A stretch of DNA of 64,000 nucleotides from Paraburkholderia humisilvae (GTDB lineage Bacteria; Pseudomonadota; Gammaproteobacteria; Burkholderiales; Burkholderiaceae): positions 17,221-81,220 of the forward strand of contig NZ_CADIKH010000033.1 in the NCBI RefSeq assembly GCF_902859855.1. Reading direction: 5' to 3'. Positions 59,977 through 64,000 of the stretch are shown in pieces. The notes beneath the pieces are model-generated. The model ran no database searches. It saw only the letters and a program-made list of their open reading frames with translations, and was not told the origin of the DNA. The position numbers and the translations under genes were made by a program. How positions within the stretch are numbered: the stretch's first letter is position 1; each line of letters starts with the position of its first letter.

Positions 59977-61128
59977 ATGAAGTGGTTATTGCGACGTTTG
60001 CCTTTTCGTCGTTCGGCGAGCAACGACAACCCGACCGCGGGGAAGGGACTATTTCTTGCGATTTGGGAGTTCAAGCAGAAACGCGGAGAGTTCTACGCGG
60101 ACTTGGCCGGCATGATGGAAGCTCAGCCTGGCAAGAACATTCGGCAGCTGATCGAGCCGTATGTTGACCGCCATGCAAATCAGCCGGAAGGAAAACTAGC
60201 GGCGCATTGGCTGCAGCGGATGGATGAGGATGTGGCTACGTTCTCCGACGCCATGATTGGTACCGTGCCGTCTGAGGACCTGACGGTGCTGTCGTTCTCT
60301 GAGCGTGCGGGAGACCTGAGAATTGGCTTGCAGCAACTTTCCGAAAACATCCTCGGCATGGAGGAGGCAAAGCGAGTAGCCCGTTCGACCCTGCTAACGG
60401 CCGTAGCGGCGGTTCTGATCTTCCACGTCTTCTTGAGCGTCGAGGCGTTCGTTTTGCTGCCGCGTCTGGTTCGGTCAATGGCGGCGATGATCCCGGCGGA
60501 TCACTGGGGAACCGTGGGCCGAGCCTTCTATCAGGTCGGCGAGTTCGTCCGGCTATGGGGGTGGGCCGTTCTCGGTCTCGAGATCGCGGCGTTCTCATGG
60601 ATTCAATGGTCCTTTCCGAACTACGTGGGGCGGGCGAGGCCATGGCTGGATCGAAATTTCTTTCCCTATCAGTTCTACCGTGATTTTCGTGGCGCGGCAT
60701 TCTTGTCGGCTCTGGGCGCGGCTACCGCAAAGGTGGGAACGCAAGTGCAGACTGTGCCAGACGCTCTTGAAAAGATGGAACCGGAGTCATACCCCTGGCT
60801 GAGAATGCATATTCGCCAGATTTTGAACAATTTCGAGCAGGAACCGAATGCCAAAGGCGAGGCGTTTAACACCGGGATCGTTAACGACAACGCATATTAT
60901 CGAATCGTGGACATTGCCGAATATAACGACATGTCGGCCATGCTTGCCAAGGTCGGGGCGATCGTCCGGAGGACCGCACCAATCGAGATGCAGAAGAAGG
61001 CGACGGTTCTTCGATACGTCGTCGTCGTTGGGGTAATTCTCGCGATGATGACGTTCTATTTCGGTACCTTCCGTATGTCCGACGAGTTCAAGCAGATCAT
61101 CCAGTTGCAGATGATGATGCGCGGCTGA
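59977..61128 (+). CDS. pilR: PilR inner-membrane platform protein (GspF/PilC family)
   Basis: A 383-residue polytopic protein. N-terminal cytoplasmic helices are followed by a membrane pair (LLTAVAAVLIFHVFLSVEAFVLLPRLV, LWGWAVLGLEIAAFSWIQWSF). A second cytoplasmic domain (FRGAAFLSALGAATAKVG, ALEKMEPESYPWLRMHI) and a final helix (YVVVVGVILAMMTFYFGTFRM) complete the T2SF/GspF plan. It starts 29 bp after pilQ. Confidence 0.85.
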   Translation: MKWLLRRLPFRRSASNDNPTAGKGLFLAIWEFKQKRGEFYADLAGMMEAQPGKNIRQLIEPYVDRHANQPEGKLAAHWLQRMDEDVATFSDAMIGTVPSEDLTVLSFSERAGDLRIGLQQLSENILGMEEAKRVARSTLLTAVAAVLIFHVFLSVEAFVLLPRLVRSMAAMIPADHWGTVGRAFYQVGEFVRLWGWAVLGLEIAAFSWIQWSFPNYVGRARPWLDRNFFPYQFYRDFRGAAFLSALGAATAKVGTQVQTVPDALEKMEPESYPWLRMHIRQILNNFEQEPNAKGEAFNTGIVNDNAYYRIVDIAEYNDMSAMLAKVGAIVRRTAPIEMQKKATVLRYVVVVGVILAMMTFYFGTFRMSDEFKQIIQLQMMMRG

Positions 61129-61332
61129 TATTCCCGGCTCGTTGGGATTTTTAGCAAATCCCCGTCTGGATAGGCAGTGTTTCGGGATTTCTGTCGTTGC
61201 CCGGGCGTGTTTTACTGGGACAGTCATAGGTCCTGCTTGAGAAGTTTGCTGGAGGGCTTATGGGACAGAGCGCGGCGTCTAGGGCGCCGTGAACAGAGTG
61301 CAGTTTGAGTCTTTCTTTCGGTGAGGAGAATC

Positions 61333-61926
61333 ATGAAATCGGGCGGAATTGTTTGGAGTAGGAAGCGCTGTGGCAAGACAGCGTCGGGGAAGGTGATGGG
61401 AAAGCGGTTTAAGGAGCGAGGGCAACGAGGGAGCGTATTGCTGGAGTACGGTCTGTACCTCCTCGTCGCGCTCATCGCAATCATCGGTATTTATTCGTAC
61501 TTCACCTCGAGCAGCGTTGGGGAGCAGACGAACCAACTAGGCAGCGATTTGACGACGCTTGCCGGGAAGGTGAAGTCGAGTTATTCGGGTCAATATACCA
61601 ATGTGACGAATACGGCGCTCGACACCGGTGGCTTCTTCAAGAATTTGACGTCTATGCAGGATACGGGTGGAAACGTGACCGTTTCGCCGGGCGGCGGGCA
61701 ACTCCAGGTAACGTCGGGCACACTGAACGTCGCTGGGGACTCGGTTCAGTATTCGATCACGAACCTTCCAGATTTGGCTTGCCAGCCGATTCTCTCTGCG
61801 ATCCAGCGCGCTGCGTCGCAGATCTCGATCAATGGCACGGTTATCAAGTCACCCACCGTCAGCTTCAATCCGGCGAACATGGTCTGCACGAACGACGCGA
61901 ACAAGCTCACCTATCTGATGACTTGA
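61333..61926 (+). CDS. pilS: PilS-type major type IVb prepilin
   Basis: A 197-residue prepilin. A long basic leader ends RGQRG, cleaved before SVLLEYGLYLLVALIAIIGIYSYF, with Glu at +5 as in type IV pilins. The C-terminal half has two cysteines (DLACQPILS and NMVCTND) able to form the disulfide of IVb pilins. GAGGAG precedes the ATG at 61333. The 200-bp gap upstream separates it from pilR. A terminator with five T follows. Confidence 0.9.
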   Translation: MKSGGIVWSRKRCGKTASGKVMGKRFKERGQRGSVLLEYGLYLLVALIAIIGIYSYFTSSSVGEQTNQLGSDLTTLAGKVKSSYSGQYTNVTNTALDTGGFFKNLTSMQDTGGNVTVSPGGGQLQVTSGTLNVAGDSVQYSITNLPDLACQPILSAIQRAASQISINGTVIKSPTVSFNPANMVCTNDANKLTYLMT

Positions 61927-61952
61927 TTCGCCGGGCGGGCACCGCGCATCGG

Positions 61953-61977
61953 GGCGCCAGCGGTAGGGCGCCTTTTT
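61953..61977 (+). terminator. Intrinsic terminator after pilS
   Basis: GGCGCC (61953-61958) and GGCGCC (61967-61972) form a GC stem around an 8-base loop, followed by five T. It likely lets pilS be made in excess over the genes beyond. Confidence 0.7.
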
Positions 61978-62041
61978 AACTTCCGGCTCCGCAACGTGAT
62001 GCCAGACTGGACAAAAAAGACAGCCGCGTGAATTGACCGTG

Positions 62042-62629
62042 ATGTCTGAGAGCCGAAAAAAGTGTCGACGATCGTGGGGAGTAAAGTTGCGTGTAACGAA
62101 GCGATTTCTCAAGGCTGCCGCGCGGCAACGCGGTGGAATGATTCAAGAATACGGCCTCTATCTGCTGATCGTGTTACTGGTCGTGTGTGGCATATACGTC
62201 ATGTACGCGAGCTCCTCGGAAGGGGAGACAGTTACGTCCTTACGCAACGATCTGCTGTCGTTGAGTAGCCGTGTGAAAGGCGATTATTTTGGACAGTACG
62301 GCGGGGTGTCGACACAGACACTAATCCATAGTGGCGTTTTCAAAGGATTGGGGTCTTTCTCGACTGCAGTTGGTGGTGAAGTTGTCTCCGTTGGGGGAGG
62401 GTACATCACCGTTTCGCCGACGATGGTTCATATACCTGATGACGCTATGCAGTACAAGATCATCACTTTGCCGGACAGCGCGTGTGTCCCACTCATTGCA
62501 GGAATGCAAGGTGTGTCCGCAGTAGTGACAGTGAACTCTTTCATTGCTAAGTCGCCGCAAGTGCCCTTTACGCCGGGCAACGTGCAGTGCAGCGGAGACA
62601 ACAACATTGTCACCTTTTCAATACTTTAG
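62042..62629 (+). CDS. Second PilS-like prepilin
   Basis: A 195-residue paralogue of pilS. Its leader ends RQRG before GMIQEYGLYLLIVLLVVCGIYVMY, keeping Glu at +5, and two C-terminal cysteines match (DSACVPLIAGM and NVQCSGDN). No clear ribosome binding site precedes the ATG at 62042; GTG at 62039 or TTG at 62033 are alternatives. In R64 this interval holds pilT and pilU, neither of which is here. It is probably a minor pilin. Confidence 0.8.
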   Translation: MSESRKKCRRSWGVKLRVTKRFLKAAARQRGGMIQEYGLYLLIVLLVVCGIYVMYASSSEGETVTSLRNDLLSLSSRVKGDYFGQYGGVSTQTLIHSGVFKGLGSFSTAVGGEVVSVGGGYITVSPTMVHIPDDAMQYKIITLPDSACVPLIAGMQGVSAVVTVNSFIAKSPQVPFTPGNVQCSGDNNIVTFSIL

Positions 62630-62721
62630 GCTATACTTCTTGGCGGGAAGCGCCAAGGGTGTATGAGCGCTCTCTCAGGAATTTTATTTCGTAGTGCAAT
62701 GTGAGTGTTTTGAAGGAAACC

Positions 62722-64000
62722 ATGAGACAGACTCTGAGTTTTGATCATTTCGAGGCGAAGCCGTCGTTGCATGGTTGGTCACGACTTCTTGGCAGGAGGA
62801 AAGAGCGCGGTCAGCGCGGGTCGATGCTGATCGATGTCGCATTGGCCCTGACGGTGGCGACTATCGCCTTGACTGGCCAGTTCGCGCAGACGAACGAGGC
62901 GGTTGACGAGTCGATCGCAAAGGCGACCGGCCAGTGGGCCGTGGAGTATCAGGGGGCACTCAATGCGTACTACAGCACCAATGGTCAAACGATCATGGCG
63001 GGCCAATCTGTCGCTGGGGTCGCAAGCCCATATATGCCGGCGGTCACCGAACTGATCAATCTTGGCTATCTGCCTGCCGGATTTAGCTCGAAGGCACCTA
63101 ACGGTCAGAGCTTTACGACATCGGTGTCGCAGGTGAACGTCGGGGGAACCCCGTCGCTTGCAGGCTATATGTATTCGACGACCCCTTACGAGGACGGCGC
63201 GGGTGCGGTCCGTAATGATCTGGCCGGACTTGCGATGCAGGCAGCGGGGGCCGACGCCGGGATGTCCACTCCCGGGCATGCCGGTCAGTTGATTGGCACC
63301 GGAAACGGATGGCAGGCATCCATCGCCGGTGTTCCCGTAGGCACATTCGCAATGCGAGTGGGCTCATACGCCGACATGGATGCGATGCTGAGCCAGTTTT
63401 ACATGCTGAACGGCTCGCGTGCGCTGACGGGGCCGATGAATGCAAATAACAACTCGATGAGTAATGTGTCGACCTTTGGCGCGACGGGGAACATTACGAC
63501 GTCGGGGGGTACCTTTGAGGCTACGAATGCACCTAATGGGATCGGCGTACAGATCGGGAACGCGCAACTTTACGGCGATGGTTCAAACGTCGCCTTGCGG
63601 GCGCCCAACGCAGCTTACATACAGACTACGACCGGCGGATGGGCGGCGCTGAACGCCGGCGATCTGAACGCAAACGGGAACGCGACAATTTTGGGCAGTG
63701 CGACGGTCAATGGGACGACCGTGTTGAACGGGGAAAATTTTCTGTACGGCCCGACTGTGGTGAACGGCTTCATGTATATGGGAGGCGGCGCTTCGGTTCA
63801 GACGCAACTGCCTTTGGCGGCGACCGCGGTTGCGGGCCAAGCTTGTTCCGGCAACGCTATCACCACGGATCCTAGCGGTAACATCTTGGCTTGCCAATCC
63901 GGTGTGTGGGATCGAACGTTCGAACCCGTCATCAGCACCTATTCCGCGAATACCTGCGCGAGTACCTACACGCCGATACCAGGTACGCACAAGTACTGTG
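62722..64000 (+). CDS. pilV: PilV-like minor pilin / tip adhesin, 5' part (runs off right edge)
   Basis: 426 codons are visible from ATG at 62722 (GAAGGAAACC in front). A prepilin-like leader ends GQRG before SMLIDVALALTVATIALTGQ, with Asp instead of Glu at +5. A pilin body follows (EYQGALNAYYSTNGQ), then a Gly/Asn/Ser-rich repetitive region with the NG and TG turns of an adhesin stalk. In IncI plasmids the variable PilV C-terminus is switched by a shufflon with the Rci recombinase. The sequence ends too early to see whether that occurs here. Confidence 0.85.
   Translation, partial: MRQTLSFDHFEAKPSLHGWSRLLGRRKERGQRGSMLIDVALALTVATIALTGQFAQTNEAVDESIAKATGQWAVEYQGALNAYYSTNGQTIMAGQSVAGVASPYMPAVTELINLGYLPAGFSSKAPNGQSFTTSVSQVNVGGTPSLAGYMYSTTPYEDGAGAVRNDLAGLAMQAAGADAGMSTPGHAGQLIGTGNGWQASIAGVPVGTFAMRVGSYADMDAMLSQFYMLNGSRALTGPMNANNNSMSNVSTFGATGNITTSGGTFEATNAPNGIGVQIGNAQLYGDGSNVALRAPNAAYIQTTTGGWAALNAGDLNANGNATILGSATVNGTTVLNGENFLYGPTVVNGFMYMGGGASVQTQLPLAATAVAGQACSGNAITTDPSGNILACQSGVWDRTFEPVISTYSANTCASTYTPIPGTHKYC

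Noticed and set aside
61233..61248. TCCTGCTTGAGAAG before pilS as an operator copy
   Set aside because: It needs a one-base insertion to fit the 6-1-6 pattern; too weak to list as a site.
62637..62649. TTCTTGGCGGGAA as a tenth copy of the 13-bp operator
   Set aside because: It is part of a separate hairpin (CTTGGCG with CGCCAAG) and deviates in both half-sites, so I did not count it.

Overview
This window is a backbone segment of a large self-transmissible plasmid or megaplasmid, most likely from a Burkholderiaceae-type betaproteobacterium. That placement is an inference from moderately high GC, the gene families and the ParABS/Rep type; no chromosomal marker is present. I see no rRNA, tRNA, CRISPR array or insertion sequence. 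The long open run of transfer and maintenance genes with no obvious cargo also fits a plasmid core.

Layout. (1) 1-4.6 kb is the replication and partition module, reading leftward: rep, then parA, then parB, which runs off the left edge. Three copies of a 16-bp perfect palindrome upstream of parA are candidate parS sites. Upstream of rep lies a candidate oriV with 17-bp iterons in both orientations and a perfect DnaA box. (2) 4.6-15 kb is mixed: a Tat-exported DUF882 peptidase-like protein, a RecE-like exonuclease, unknown proteins, a metal-binding RDF-like protein, a bactofilin, a TraB-like nitrilase-fold membrane protein, a UvrD-like helicase and a possible AcaB/DUF1845-type regulator. (3) 15.7-31.2 kb is a rightward run of DNA-metabolism and chaperone-like genes: a MoxR-type AAA+ ATPase with its DUF3150 and VWA (CobT-like) partners, SSB, class Ia ribonucleotide reductase nrdA/nrdB, a degenerate NrdA-like paralogue and a zinc-ribbon/TOPRIM primase. 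Many of these genes have a strong hairpin or intrinsic terminator just in front of the start codon. (4) 31.3-33.9 kb is a control region: a leftward XRE/CI-like repressor and a rightward FlhD-like/FlhC pair, resembling in principle the SetCD/AcaCD activators of SXT and IncA/C elements.

(5) 34-39.4 kb is the mobilization module: MOBH (TraI_2) relaxase, SXT/TOL-type coupling protein and a DUF4400 membrane protein. (6) 39.5-52.2 kb is a P-type mating-pair apparatus in the order trbB-C-D-E-J-J'-L-F-G-I. Two tiny membrane proteins and a membrane-anchored double-AAA Cdc48-like ATPase are inserted between trbL and trbF. (7) 52.2-64 kb is a TcpQ protein and an OmpA-like lipoprotein, followed by an IncI/R64-type thin pilus cluster pilN-O-P-Q-R-S-S2-V. 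PilV, the pilus-tip protein, is cut by the right edge.

The parts fit one programme: replicate and segregate the element, supply nucleotides and ssDNA-handling proteins, then switch on transfer. The most unifying signal is a 13-bp palindrome, TTCCTGNCARGAA, found nine times and only in intergenic DNA in front of rep, the flhDC-like genes, traI, trbB, trbF and other units. I propose it as the operator of an element-wide regulon. Other highlights are the vestigial NrdA paralogue, the AAA ATPase inside the transfer operon and a 21-bp hairpin that buries the ribosome binding site of a 48-residue gene.
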